Assembly (NCBI GenBank): GCA_964585225.1
Contig: CAZPCZ010000026.1
Location: forward strand, 1 to 17,303
Length of the DNA: 17,303 bases
Source: CAZPCZ01 sp964585225
GTDB taxonomy: Bacteria; Patescibacteriota; Patescibacteriia; JACPHY01
Direction: 5' to 3'
Both the position numbers and the translations under genes were made by a program. A model generated the notes under the pieces. That model worked only from the letters and a program-made list of their open reading frames with translations, had not been told where the DNA came from and did not search any database. Positions 1 through 6,751 of the stretch are shown here, piece by piece (position 1 is the stretch's first letter; each line of letters starts with the position of its first letter).

Positions 1-1
1 G

Positions 2-313
2 TTCTGCTCGACCTTCGGCGGCGGCTGGGCCTGCGCGCCATTCGCGCTCGGGGGGACAAGCGGCCGCGAAATCCGTGCCACGTTCGAGAACGTCGCGCCG
101 GTGCAGCACGTGTTCAACGCGTGCCTTCGGAACTGCGACGATCCGAACAACGGCATCTGGATGGCCTATCAGTCCGACGGCCTCCAGCAGCGCGACGACC
201 CCGACGTGTTCGTCAACGACGTCGTCACGCCGGAGACCCTCGTGTCCAACGGCGGCCTCGGCGCGAACTGGTCGGTCGACTTGCGGCCGGCCAGCGCCCC
301 GGACGGCGGCTGA
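2..313 (+). CDS. C-terminal fragment of an unidentified, probably exported protein (5' partial)
   Basis: An open frame enters from the left edge and ends at a TGA at 311-313, giving the last ~103 residues of a longer protein. The visible part has four Cys residues (near the edge FCS and WAC, then NACLRNC), many Gly, Asn and Asp, and no membrane helix. This composition fits a secreted or surface domain better than a cytosolic enzyme, but I recognise no family. A GTG at 101 could be called as a start, but the frame is open and protein-like upstream of it, so a 5' truncation by the window edge is more likely. A strong terminator follows within 20 bases. It is convergent with topA. Function is unknown. 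Confidence 0.55.
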   Translation, partial: FCSTFGGGWACAPFALGGTSGREIRATFENVAPVQHVFNACLRNCDDPNNGIWMAYQSDGLQQRDDPDVFVNDVVTPETLVSNGGLGANWSVDLRPASAPDGG

Positions 314-328
314 CGACAAGTGCACCAG

Positions 329-359
329 ACGGCCTCTCCCTCTCGGGAGGGGCCGTTTT
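329..359 (+). terminator. Rho-independent terminator after the first gene
   Basis: A 12-bp stem (ACGGCCTCTCCC pairing with GGGAGGGGCCGT, one G-T pair) closes a TCTC loop and is followed directly by TTTT. The T-run is only on the plus side, so it terminates the plus-strand gene and not topA, whose stop lies 6 bases further on. Confidence 0.8.
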
Positions 360-364
360 CCTGT

Positions 365-2803
365 TCAGCGACGACGTCCGTTTCCTCTCGCGCGCTTTTT
401 GGCGAGGAGATCCACCGCCTCCTCGAGCGTGATCGCCTCAACGGATGACGATTTCGGAACGGACGCGAGTGTCGTACCGTCAGTCACGAACGGGCCGAAG
501 CGGCCAGTTTTGATGACGACCTCGGTGTTCGTATCGGTGCTCGCGCCGAGCACGCGGAGCGGCTCTGCCGCCCTTCGTTTCTGTTCCTTCCGCTCTGCGC
601 AGAGCGTCAGCGCCTGCTCGAGCGTGAGCGTCGCAGGGTTCGTTCCTTCCGGAATGCTCGCGTTCGCGTCGCCGCACTTCACGTACGGCCCAAATCGTCC
701 GAGGTTCGCCGTGACCTCATTCCCCTCATGGACCCCGAGCACGCGCGGGAACTGCAGCAATGCAAGCGCCTGCTCGAGCGTGACGGTGTCCTTGTTTGCA
801 TCTTTCGGCAGCGAGGCGTGCTTCGGTTTTTCCTTTTTTGGTTTTCCGCCCTTCCGCTTTGGGGGGATCTCCGCCATATCTTCGAGTCGGCCGAGTTGGA
901 TGTACGGACCGAACCGTCCCTGACGTACGAGGACCTCGAGCCCGGTCGCGGGGTCCTTCCCGAGCACGCGCTCTTGGGTCACATCTGCCTTCGTGAGCGC
1001 CTCCTGTTTCTCCTTCACCTGCGATTCGAATGGCGCCCAGAATCCTTTGAGGAACGCTCCGTCATCCTGCTTCCCCTCGGCGATCTCGTCGAGGTCCTCT
1101 TCCATCTTCGCCGTGAATTTCAGATCCACGATGTCCGTGAAGTGCTCCTTGAGGAGATCAATGACGAGGAACGCGACTTCCTCCGGGATGAGCTGACGGC
1201 CCTCCTTCCGGATGTATCCGCGAGCAATCACCGTGGAGATCGTCGGTGCGTACGTGGACGGGCGGCCGATGCCCTCCTCCTCGAGTTTCTTCACGAGCGA
1301 GGCCTCAGTGTACCGTGGCGGCGGCTTCGTGAAGTGCTGCTCAGGCTTGAGCTCGCGGAGGTCGCAGCATTCACCGGCCGTGAGCGGCGGGAGGATTTTT
1401 TCTCCCTCGTCTGGTTCCTGCTCTCGTCCTCGTTCTTGTTCCTCATCTTTCCCCTCCTGGTACACGCGGAGGAATCCGTCGAAGGTGATGGTCTGGCCAG
1501 TGGCGCGGAACGTGTAGGTCTGCCGCACACGCTTGGCCGCAGGCTCCTCAACATCGGGTGTTTTCACGTCAACACCCGATGTTTTCCCGCCTGCTCTCGC
1601 CCTTTCGCGTGCCTCAACATCCACCCCAACCCGCTTCAACTGCGCATCCGGCATCTGCGTCGCCATCGTACGGAGCCAGATGAGCTCATAGAGCCGTTGC
1701 TGCCCATCTTCGAGTTCGCTTGCGAGTGCGGTGGGTGTTCGTGACGGATCGGTCGGCCGGATCGCCTCGTGCGCTTCCTGCGCACCTTTCGATTTCGTCA
1801 CGTACGTTCGGGCATCCGCCATCGCGTAGCTGCCGCCGAATTGATCGCGGACCTGTGAGCGGATCGCTGCGAGCGCTTCTGTTGCGAGCGAAACAGAATC
1901 CGTGCGCATGTACGTGATGTACCCGTTCTCGTACAGGCGCTGCGCGAGCGTCATCGTCTGCTTCACGGAGAATCCGAGTTTCCGCGACGCCTCCTGCTGG
2001 AGCGTCGAGGTCGTGAACGGTGCGGGCGGTATGCGTCGCACGTCCTTGTCCTCCACATTCGCGACGGTCCACACGGCGCTTTCGCATGCGGCGACGACGG
2101 CGTTCGTCTCATCCTGATTCTTTGGAACAAACTTTTTACCATCGCGGGATTTCAGGAACGCGGAGAATTCGCTTCCTGATTCCTGATTCTTCATTCCTGA
2201 TTCCGATCGAAGCCGCGCTTCGATCGTCCAATACTCCACCGGCACGAACGCCCGGACCTCACGTTCGCGGTCCACGAGGATGCGCACCGCGACGGACTGC
2301 ACGCGGCCGGCGGAGAGCCCACCGGCAACCTTCCGCCAGAGGAAGGGCGAGAGCGTGTACCCGACGAGCCGGTCGAGGATGCGCCGTGACTGCTGCGCAT
2401 CAACGAGCCGCTGATCGATCGCGCGCGGGTTCGCGAGCGCATTCTTGATGGCCGTCTTCGTAATTTCGTGAAACACGATCCGCTTCACAGGCTTCGCGCT
2501 TCCGAGGCCCAGAGCCTCGGCGAGGTGCCACGCGATGGCCTCTCCTTCGCGGTCTTCATCGGTGGCGAGGATGACCTCCTCGGCGCCCGCCGCAGCTTTC
2601 TGGAGTTCTGCAACATGCCGTTGGTCATCCGGCGGTATGACATATTCCGGCGCGAAGTCGTTCGCGACATCCACGCCGAGCTTCCCTTTCGGGAGATCAC
2701 GAATGTGCCCGTACGACGAGCGCACGGTGAAGTGCTCCCCGAGGAACTCGGAGATCTTCTTCGCCTTCGTGGGCGATTCTACAATGACCAATGTTTTGGA
2801 CAT
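365..2803 (-). CDS. topA: DNA topoisomerase I (type IA)
   Basis: This is an 812-residue type IA topoisomerase that relaxes negatively supercoiled DNA by transient cleavage of one strand through a tyrosine. The N-terminus MSKTLVIVESPTKAKKI begins the Toprim domain, with acidic motif TDEDREGE at 81-88. The catalytic tyrosine is Tyr298 in YITYMRTDS. EEEGIGRPSTYA marks the central domain. The C-terminus has three repeats centred on RFGP(Y/F) (topoisomerase C-terminal repeat) and no Cys4 zinc finger. The start at 2803 was chosen over the ATG at 2857 because the family begins at MSKTLVIVES and because dprA stops one base upstream. Two repeat-derived segments are in frame: a heptamer array at residues 200-211 and a palindrome at about 407-418. 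The C-terminus is Lys/Arg-rich. It is the second gene of a dprA-topA operon, a common bacterial arrangement. Confidence 0.97.
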   Translation of the reverse strand: MSKTLVIVESPTKAKKISEFLGEHFTVRSSYGHIRDLPKGKLGVDVANDFAPEYVIPPDDQRHVAELQKAAAGAEEVILATDEDREGEAIAWHLAEALGLGSAKPVKRIVFHEITKTAIKNALANPRAIDQRLVDAQQSRRILDRLVGYTLSPFLWRKVAGGLSAGRVQSVAVRILVDREREVRAFVPVEYWTIEARLRSESGMKNQESGSEFSAFLKSRDGKKFVPKNQDETNAVVAACESAVWTVANVEDKDVRRIPPAPFTTSTLQQEASRKLGFSVKQTMTLAQRLYENGYITYMRTDSVSLATEALAAIRSQVRDQFGGSYAMADARTYVTKSKGAQEAHEAIRPTDPSRTPTALASELEDGQQRLYELIWLRTMATQMPDAQLKRVGVDVEARERARAGGKTSGVDVKTPDVEEPAAKRVRQTYTFRATGQTITFDGFLRVYQEGKDEEQERGREQEPDEGEKILPPLTAGECCDLRELKPEQHFTKPPPRYTEASLVKKLEEEGIGRPSTYAPTISTVIARGYIRKEGRQLIPEEVAFLVIDLLKEHFTDIVDLKFTAKMEEDLDEIAEGKQDDGAFLKGFWAPFESQVKEKQEALTKADVTQERVLGKDPATGLEVLVRQGRFGPYIQLGRLEDMAEIPPKRKGGKPKKEKPKHASLPKDANKDTVTLEQALALLQFPRVLGVHEGNEVTANLGRFGPYVKCGDANASIPEGTNPATLTLEQALTLCAERKEQKRRAAEPLRVLGASTDTNTEVVIKTGRFGPFVTDGTTLASVPKSSSVEAITLEEAVDLLAKKRARGNGRRR
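1550..1583. repeat. 34-bp palindromic element inside topA
   Basis: AACATCGGGTGTT and its exact complement AACACCCGATGTT flank the 8-base centre TTCACGTC. It encodes about residues 407-418 of TopA (KTSGVDVKTPDV), a segment not expected in the family. The same palindrome design, with the centre TTCACG, recurs in intergenic DNA at 14234-14271, so this is a dispersed repeat sitting in frame in an essential gene. Confidence 0.75.
2173..2207. repeat. Heptamer tandem array inside topA
   Basis: Five 7-bp units: TTCCTGA, TTCCTGA, TTCTTCA, TTCCTGA, TTCCGAT. They encode the ESGMKNQESGSE stretch (TopA residues 200-211) between two conserved segments of the core, so the array forms an added surface loop. 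Confidence 0.75.
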
Positions 2804-2804
2804 G

Positions 2805-3944
2805 CTAGGACACGCGAATATAACGCGAGCTCCCAATGTCTCTGACTGCACCATCAAGTTCGAGCGACGTCAAGGCGGATGTGAGCTCGTGGCTGGGGAT
2901 GGTGAGCTGTTCGCAGAGCGCATCGACTTGAATTGGTGCGGAGCTGAGCGCTTCGAGGATGCGGCCGGGGAGTCCCATTGCGGTGGCGCGATGTTTCGGG
3001 GCCGGCGGCAGGAGTTCCTCGAGGTGGAGCGCATCAATGATGTCGGCAGCGGCGGTCACCGGCGTCGCGCCGGATTTGAGTAACGCGTTCGTACCGACGC
3101 TCATCGCGTTCGTGATCGGCCCGGGCAGCGCGAACACCTCGCGGCCGAAATCAAGTGCGAACCGCGCAGTGATGAGCGCACCGGAATCCTCCGGCGCCTC
3201 GATGACGAGGCATCCGACCGTGAGCCCGGCGATGATGCGGTTGCGCGCCGGGAAGTGGAGCGGGAGGCCCGGCGTCCCGGGCACGAACTCGCTCACGAGG
3301 CAGCCATGCTGAGCGATGATCTGCTGTGCGAGACTCCGGTTCCCGGGTGGGTAGAGGCTGGCTCCATCGACGCCGGTGCCAAGTACCGCGACCGTACGAC
3401 CGCTCGCGCGCAGGCAGGCGGCGTGGGTGTACGCATCAATCCCATAGGCGAGCCCCGAGGTGATGGCGAGGCCGGCACGGACGAGCGGTGGGATGAGCAC
3501 CTCCGTGGCTGCCCGTCCGTACGTGGTCGCTTTCCGCGTGCCGACGATCGCGATCGCACGCTCGCTGAGCAGCGAGGCGTCTCCGCGGACGAACAGGCAG
3601 ATCGGGGGGTCGGGGATTTGGGTGAGGAGCTTCGGGTACCGCGAGTCACCCCACGGGATGAGTGTGATGCGCTCGTGTTCAACCGTCGCTGCGATCGCAG
3701 CGACGTTGATCCCTGGCCGGAGCTCGAGGAAGCGTTCTGCCGCGCGCGGAGAGACACCGGCCCGTGTGAGCGCCGCACGGTCCGCAGCCCACGCGGTATC
3801 AGCGCCGCCGGTTGTCGCGATGAGCCGGTGGAGGTTTTTCGCACCGACATCATCCACGAGCGCCGCGAGTCCGAGCCAGCCTGCAATTTCTCCCCCTCTC
3901 TCAGAGGGGGAGCGAGAGGGGGTGAGGTTCGATTGAGGGAGCAT
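2805..3944 (-). CDS. dprA: DNA-processing protein DprA
   Basis: DprA/Smf binds incoming single-stranded DNA during natural transformation and loads RecA; in CPR cells it would fit DNA acquisition through pili. The 379-residue product has the Rossmann-fold signature: IVGTRKATTYGR (134-144), TSGLAYGID (162-170), HFPARNRIIAGL (230-241) and SGALITARFALDFGREVFALPG (254-275). A C-terminal winged helix follows (about 327-379). The N-terminal helical region starts at EIAGWLGLAALVDDVGAKNLHRL. The first ~19 residues are encoded by a palindromic repeat (3890-3912), and no Shine-Dalgarno is visible before the ATG at 3944, so the true start is uncertain. A start downstream of residue 20 would cut into the conserved region. 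The TAG stop is one base before the topA start, indicating one operon. Confidence 0.93.
   Translation of the reverse strand: MLPQSNLTPSRSPSERGGEIAGWLGLAALVDDVGAKNLHRLIATTGGADTAWAADRAALTRAGVSPRAAERFLELRPGINVAAIAATVEHERITLIPWGDSRYPKLLTQIPDPPICLFVRGDASLLSERAIAIVGTRKATTYGRAATEVLIPPLVRAGLAITSGLAYGIDAYTHAACLRASGRTVAVLGTGVDGASLYPPGNRSLAQQIIAQHGCLVSEFVPGTPGLPLHFPARNRIIAGLTVGCLVIEAPEDSGALITARFALDFGREVFALPGPITNAMSVGTNALLKSGATPVTAAADIIDALHLEELLPPAPKHRATAMGLPGRILEALSSAPIQVDALCEQLTIPSHELTSALTSLELDGAVRDIGSSRYIRVS
3890..3912. repeat. Palindromic repeat in the dprA N-terminal codons
   Basis: CTCCCCCTCT and AGAGGGGGAG form a perfect 10-bp stem around CTC. Related C/T-rich tracts (CCCCCTCCCCCTCT) occur inside der near 8446, suggesting a shared dispersed element. 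In dprA it encodes RSPSERGGE at the very N-terminus. Confidence 0.65.
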
Positions 3945-4040
3945 AGCGACCGAAGGATCTCACGCATCGATGTGAGATGATTCGCGGAGTGTAACCCCGT
4001 AGGAATGCGGAGCATCCCCTTCGGGGCTCAGCATGACACA
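3945..4040. repeat. Dispersed intergenic repeat with two hairpins (dprA / 4081 gene spacer)
   Basis: The spacer between divergent dprA and the 4081 gene contains ATCTCAC-GCATCGAT-GTGAGAT (3957-3978) and a second small hairpin, CCCC-TTC-GGGG (4016-4026). The wording of the element (ccgaaggatctc ... ttcggggctcagcatgacac) is of a kind that recurs as an intergenic repeat in many bacterial genomes; that is from memory, not a search. Confidence 0.45.
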
Positions 4041-4061
4041 GTGTGCGGTGATTGGTACTGT
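4033..4061 (+). promoter_or_regulatory. Candidate promoter for the 4081 gene
   Basis: ATGACA (4033-4038), a 17-base spacer and TACTGT (4056-4061) preceded by TGG, i.e. an extended -10. Transcription would start near 4068, giving a leader of only about 13 bases before the ATG at 4081. Confidence 0.4.
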
Positions 4062-4080
4062 GGATGAGGGAGAAACTGAT

Positions 4081-4491
4081 ATGGCGAAGCAGCAACACCG
4101 TCCCGAACAATTCGACCTCTTCAAACCTCGCCCGACAAGCGAGGAGGAGCCACCGTCGCCACCCCCGCCGGAAGAGCCAGCGGCGGAGGAACCATACGAT
4201 CCAACTCCCGAGGATGAACAGGCGCGACTTGAGATGGAGCACGGGCCGGGCGTGCGGTATGTTCCACCGAAGACACGCGCGCAGCGCGATGCGGAGAAAC
4301 GCGCCATCAAACGGATGACGGACGACGCGCTCGGCCGCATGGGCGCAGGCGGAGGCCGCCAGCTCCTCACGGACGAGGAGAGCCCATTTGCACGGGGTGC
4401 TAGACTTGCCCCGCGAAGCCTTGGCGAAGTGAGGGAGGAGGAAAAGAAGAGGGAAAAGCGACGGGGGCTGGACAAGCGAAAGGAACCGTGA
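4081..4491 (+). CDS. Hypothetical acidic, proline-rich protein
   Basis: 136 residues, with start ATG 4081 chosen because GAGGGAG lies 8 bases upstream; an ATG at 4033 in the same frame has no ribosome-binding site. The N-terminal half is Glu/Pro-rich (PPSPPPPEEPAAEEPYDP) and probably disordered. The middle (PPKTRAQRDAEKRAIKRMTDDALGRM) looks like a charged amphipathic helix. The C-terminal SPFARGARLAPRSLGEV followed by a Lys/Glu/Arg-rich tail is encoded by DNA that resembles a dispersed repeat, so the C-terminus may have been extended by an insertion. There is no signal peptide, membrane helix or known motif. It is divergent from dprA and followed by the Trp-rich gene at 4605. It may be a small nucleic-acid or protein-binding adaptor, but that is a guess; the frame itself is probable, not certain. 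Confidence 0.5.
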   Translation: MAKQQHRPEQFDLFKPRPTSEEEPPSPPPPEEPAAEEPYDPTPEDEQARLEMEHGPGVRYVPPKTRAQRDAEKRAIKRMTDDALGRMGAGGGRQLLTDEESPFARGARLAPRSLGEVREEEKKREKRRGLDKRKEP

Positions 4492-4586
4492 TACCGTTGC
4501 AACGCTGCACCTTTCCAAGAGGGCTACACGCACGAGCCGGCACGTCGCCCGCTTCGGCGTCACACCCACCAATGTGCAGCGAACCG

Positions 4587-4595
4587 AAAGGAGGG
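4587..4595 (+). promoter_or_regulatory. Strong Shine-Dalgarno deciding the 4605 start
   Basis: AAAGGAGGG lies 9 bases before ATG 4605. It is the only near-perfect anti-16S match that I see before any gene in the window. It shows that the upstream GTG at 4488 in the same frame is not the start. Confidence 0.75.
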
Positions 4596-4604
4596 TTACC
4601 TGTC

Positions 4605-5534
4605 ATGGCGACGGCACATCCGAAACGGGACATCGGTCCCAGAACCCCGTTCCTCGAGCTTCCTGGCGACCTCATGTGGCCGACCGTTCGGCGGCTCGGG
4701 GAGCTCGGGCTCGATGCGGAACTTGCGGACGCGATTCGGCGGCCGACGAGCGAGGCGACCGTTCGTCGCCAGCTCCTTGAGCTGCGTGAAGCGATCTGCT
4801 TGGAGGGCGTCAGCAAGATCGAGGGCGCGCGGCGTCAACGCCCCCGTCTCCTCCACGACCGCTACACCCCCATCGCCCAGCAGGTTCAGAACATCTGGCG
4901 GTGGAACAAGCGGTACGGCTGGGGGCTGCCGAAGGGCTGGGACGAGCGGCTCGACGTTCCACCCGCCGAGTCCCTCGCGGAACTCGCCTCACCGGAGAAC
5001 CGGCTCATCTCCGTGAACGTCGTCGCCTTCCTCGAAGCGAAGGATGGCGTCCTCGGTGAGCACCGGACGTTCGACGCGTACTGGGAGATCATCAAGGCCC
5101 AGCACCCGAACCAGTACCGGAACCCGAATCTCCGGGCCATCTCGGACTCCCTCCAGCTCCTCCCGGGCATCACCCACGAGCCCGGCGTCCGCATCGAGGT
5201 TATCGAGCACGGTGCGAACTGGGAGAAGGAGGCCGGCCTCAAGCCGATGGACGTCCGCTCTCCGGAGACCTCTCCCCACGCTGGCCTCCTCGCCTCGGCC
5301 GCTCAGCACCCGAGGCGCATCCGCAAGATGGACGGCACCACCGTCCCCTTCGAGTGGATCGCTGGCTACCAGTGTTCGGTTCCCGGCCGCGACCCGTGGC
5401 GGCGCGTGCCGCTCTGGGGCTGGAGCCGCGGCGATCGGCAGGTGGACCTGGGCGTGAACTGGGATGGCTACACGGATCCGTACTACTCGGTCCCGGTCGT
5501 CCGTCGTTCGCCCCTCGGGAGTGGCACTCGGTAG
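4605..5534 (+). CDS. Hypothetical Trp-rich protein of unknown function
   Basis: 309 residues with a strong ribosome-binding site and a dedicated terminator, so it is a real and probably well-translated monocistronic gene. I recognise no family. It contains 12 tryptophans, clustered in IWRWNKRYGWGLPKGWDERL (about 100-119) and DPWRRVPLWGWSRGD (about 265-279). It has no signal peptide or transmembrane segment. The N-terminal third (TPFLELPGDLMWPTVRRLGELGLDAEL, then RQLLELREAI) is helical and reads like a small folded domain. The C-terminal third is rich in aromatic and Gly residues (VNWDGYTDPYYSVPVVRR), as in beta-rich binding domains. Base composition matches the neighbours. It could be a lineage-specific paralogue family; no function can be assigned. 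Confidence 0.8.
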   Translation: MATAHPKRDIGPRTPFLELPGDLMWPTVRRLGELGLDAELADAIRRPTSEATVRRQLLELREAICLEGVSKIEGARRQRPRLLHDRYTPIAQQVQNIWRWNKRYGWGLPKGWDERLDVPPAESLAELASPENRLISVNVVAFLEAKDGVLGEHRTFDAYWEIIKAQHPNQYRNPNLRAISDSLQLLPGITHEPGVRIEVIEHGANWEKEAGLKPMDVRSPETSPHAGLLASAAQHPRRIRKMDGTTVPFEWIAGYQCSVPGRDPWRRVPLWGWSRGDRQVDLGVNWDGYTDPYYSVPVVRRSPLGSGTR

Positions 5535-5545
5535 TTGGACGCTTG

Positions 5546-5590
5546 AAACTCGGAATTCCTTGGCCTTCGGGCCTCGGGTTCCGAGTTTTA
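5546..5590 (+). terminator. Terminator of the Trp-rich gene
   Basis: AACTCGGAA (5547-5555) pairs with TTCCGAGTT (5579-5587). The inner GGCC-TTCG-GGCC hairpin stacks inside it, and the stem runs directly into TTTTACTTTTAC. It starts 12 bases after the stop codon at 5534. Confidence 0.85.
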
Positions 5591-5594
5591 CTTT

Positions 5595-5634
5595 TACAAA
5601 ACGTAGGGGCGGGTTTCATACCCGCCCGTTTGCA
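5595..5634. repeat. REP-like palindromic element
   Basis: GGGCGGGT (5607-5614), loop TTCAT, ACCCGCCC (5620-5627), with outer complementarity CAAAACG/CGTTTG. The GTAGGGGCGGGTTTCATACC core resembles small GC-rich palindromes dispersed in many environmental bacterial genomes; no transposase is nearby. Confidence 0.6.
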
Positions 5635-5732
5635 GGGGCTCTCGATCGTTGGTAGTGGTGGGCTGAGACCCTACGGGGCAGATGCATGCTTCCACTACGT
5701 GCAGAAATACCCACAAGAAAGTCGGAAGCCCC
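5635..5732 (+). ncRNA. Candidate structured RNA of unknown class
   Basis: This 98-base stretch of the 391-base gene-free gap can fold into nested helices read by eye. GGGGCT (5635-5640) pairs with AGCCCC (5727-5732). GTGGG (5658-5662) pairs with CCCAC (5710-5714). Inside are CCC-TAC-GGG (5669-5677) and TGCATG-9-CGTGCA (5683-5703, one G-U pair). The 3' part GTCGGAAGCCCC resembles the right end of IS605/TnpB elements, whose ends encode omega RNA, and the interior weakly resembles 6S RNA wording. Neither is proven. There is no reading frame of quality here. Confidence 0.3.
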
Positions 5733-5766
5733 ATCCCTCCTTCCCCCCTCCCCCCGATTGAACCAA

Positions 5767-5820
5767 TGGTGACCTAACGTATTTTCACGATCGTGAGAAT
5801 GTGTTAGATTGTTGGTGGAG
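5767..5820. repeat. Palindromic element, copy 1, upstream of the Cas2-fold gene
   Basis: ACCTAACGTATTTTCACGA (5772-5790) is followed by its near-complement TCGTGAGAATGTGTTAGAT (5791-5809). Compared with a perfect stem there are three G-T pairs and one C-A mismatch. Similarity with copy 2 extends outward on the left (GGTG) and on the right (TTGGTGG), so the shared unit is about 54 bases. Confidence 0.8.
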
Positions 5821-5858
5821 GGCTTGCGGCTCGGCATCTGTTTCTGAAGCCTTGCATG

Positions 5859-5867
5859 TGGTAGCAT
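5859..5867 (+). promoter_or_regulatory. Candidate extended -10 for the Cas2-fold gene
   Basis: TGGTAGCAT fits TGnTAnnnT and ends 19 bases before the in-frame ATG 5887 and 58 bases before ATG 5926. No clear -35 is visible. It lies 50 bases downstream of palindrome copy 1. Confidence 0.3.
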
Positions 5868-5925
5868 CGTCATCGACGATGAGTCGATGTCGTTCATAGA
5901 CACGGGGACCGTGAGGGCTATGCCA

Positions 5926-6495
5926 ATGAAGATGCGACACCAAGAGAATGTGAAACGGATCGGGGCGATACTCCTCGCGATCGTGGCTGCTGCGGGGATC
6001 GTGGTCGTCGCCGCGGCTGCCCCGGGCATCGTTGGTGTCGCGAAGCTTTTCCCTCGGAAGCCGGAGTGGCAGCGGCGCTACTTGATCGACCGCGCGCTTC
6101 GACGCCTCCTGCGCCGCGGACTCGTGGAGGAGGTCCACCGCGGCCGCACGGTGGAGTACGCACTCACGGATACGGGACGAGAGTACCTCATGCGGTGTGA
6201 GCTTGCGCATGCGGAGGTTCCGGTGCCGAAGAAATGGGATGGGAAGTGGCGATTCATCATGTTCGACATCCAGGAAAAGCGTCGGCACCTCCGTGACAAC
6301 CTCCGAACGCACCTCAACCGGCTCGGCCTCTACCCCATCCAGAAGAGTGTCTGGCTCACGCCCTACCCCTGCGCCGACCTCGTGCGGCTCATCAAGGTAG
6401 ACCTCGGGCTTGGTCGGCGGGTGCAGTGCCTCACGGTAAGGAAGTTCGACGACCGCGAGGAAGAGAAGTCCTGGCGGCTGCATTTTGACGTGTAG
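5926..6495 (+). CDS. Winged-helix / Cas2-fold (PaaX-like) protein with hydrophobic N-terminus
   Basis: 189 residues. A hydrophobic segment (13-38, GAILLAIVAAAGIVVVAAAA) is followed by a winged-helix-like region (about 48-92: RRYLIDRALRRLLRRGLVEEV ... VEYALTDTGREYLM). A C-terminal ferredoxin-like Cas2/PaaX domain follows (about 105-189: KKWDGKWRFIMFDIQEKRR, LYPIQKSVWLTPYPC, LTVRKFDD). FDI places Asp114 at the position of the Cas2 beta-1 aspartate. Such standalone proteins are often labelled Cas2 in CPR genomes, but there is no CRISPR array or cas1 here; a transcriptional regulator like PaaX is the likelier role. Start 5926 was chosen for GAGGG 8 bases upstream; 5887 and 5920 are in-frame alternatives. 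Identical-type palindromes flank it on both sides. Confidence 0.85.
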   Translation: MKMRHQENVKRIGAILLAIVAAAGIVVVAAAAPGIVGVAKLFPRKPEWQRRYLIDRALRRLLRRGLVEEVHRGRTVEYALTDTGREYLMRCELAHAEVPVPKKWDGKWRFIMFDIQEKRRHLRDNLRTHLNRLGLYPIQKSVWLTPYPCADLVRLIKVDLGLGRRVQCLTVRKFDDREEEKSWRLHFDV

Positions 6496-6582
6496 TGTTT
6501 TCGGTTGATCCTCGGGTACGGCGATGTCGATGTTCCAGCGAAGTGGCGACCGCCTGTGCGGCCTCCACACCATCTCTCAACG

Positions 6583-6642
6583 GTGCACCTAACGTATCCT
6601 CACGATCGTGAGGATACGTTAGGTTTTGTTTTGGTGGGTGGA
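6583..6642. repeat. Palindromic element, copy 2, downstream of the Cas2-fold gene
   Basis: A perfect 38-bp palindrome at 6587-6624: ACCTAACGTATCCTCACGA followed by its exact complement, centred on CACGATCGTG. It runs into TTTTGTTTTGG, so in the plus direction it can also act as a terminator for the gene ending at 6495. The rest of the 6496-6751 spacer shows nothing else that I can support. Confidence 0.85.
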
Positions 6643-6751
6643 TGCGTGGAGTCGGGGGGTTCCTCGATCTGAGACAGAACAACTCTCGATCGTCTTGCTC
6701 TGGGCCAAATGTTGAGCACTCGGTCATTGTTTCGGCGTGCGCGGGGTCTCT

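Noticed and set aside
75..1744. Plus-strand open frames (282 and 338 codons) over topA
   Set aside because: Antisense shadows of topA; no protein-like composition and no ribosome-binding site.
3901..4572. Minus-strand frames of 180-223 codons opposite the 4081 gene
   Set aside because: Low-complexity Ser/Arg/Leu products crossing the dprA start and repeats. The plus frame has promoter, Shine-Dalgarno and a better composition.
4492..4604. Possible tRNA or small RNA before the Trp-rich gene
   Set aside because: No cloverleaf, T-loop or CCA; only the Shine-Dalgarno region is supportable.
5657..5690. GCTGAGACCC resembling the P2 region of a TPP riboswitch
   Set aside because: The second conserved TPP half (CTGATC...TAATACCAGCG type) is absent and the next gene is not a thiamine gene.
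5354..5761. 135-codon plus frame across the terminator and the RNA-like region
   Set aside because: It overlaps the Trp-rich gene out of frame and passes through terminator and palindrome sequence; no protein character.
5767..6642. CRISPR array suggested by palindromic repeats near a Cas2-like protein
   Set aside because: Only two repeat copies, about 780 bases apart with a gene between; no spacers, no cas1 or effector genes.
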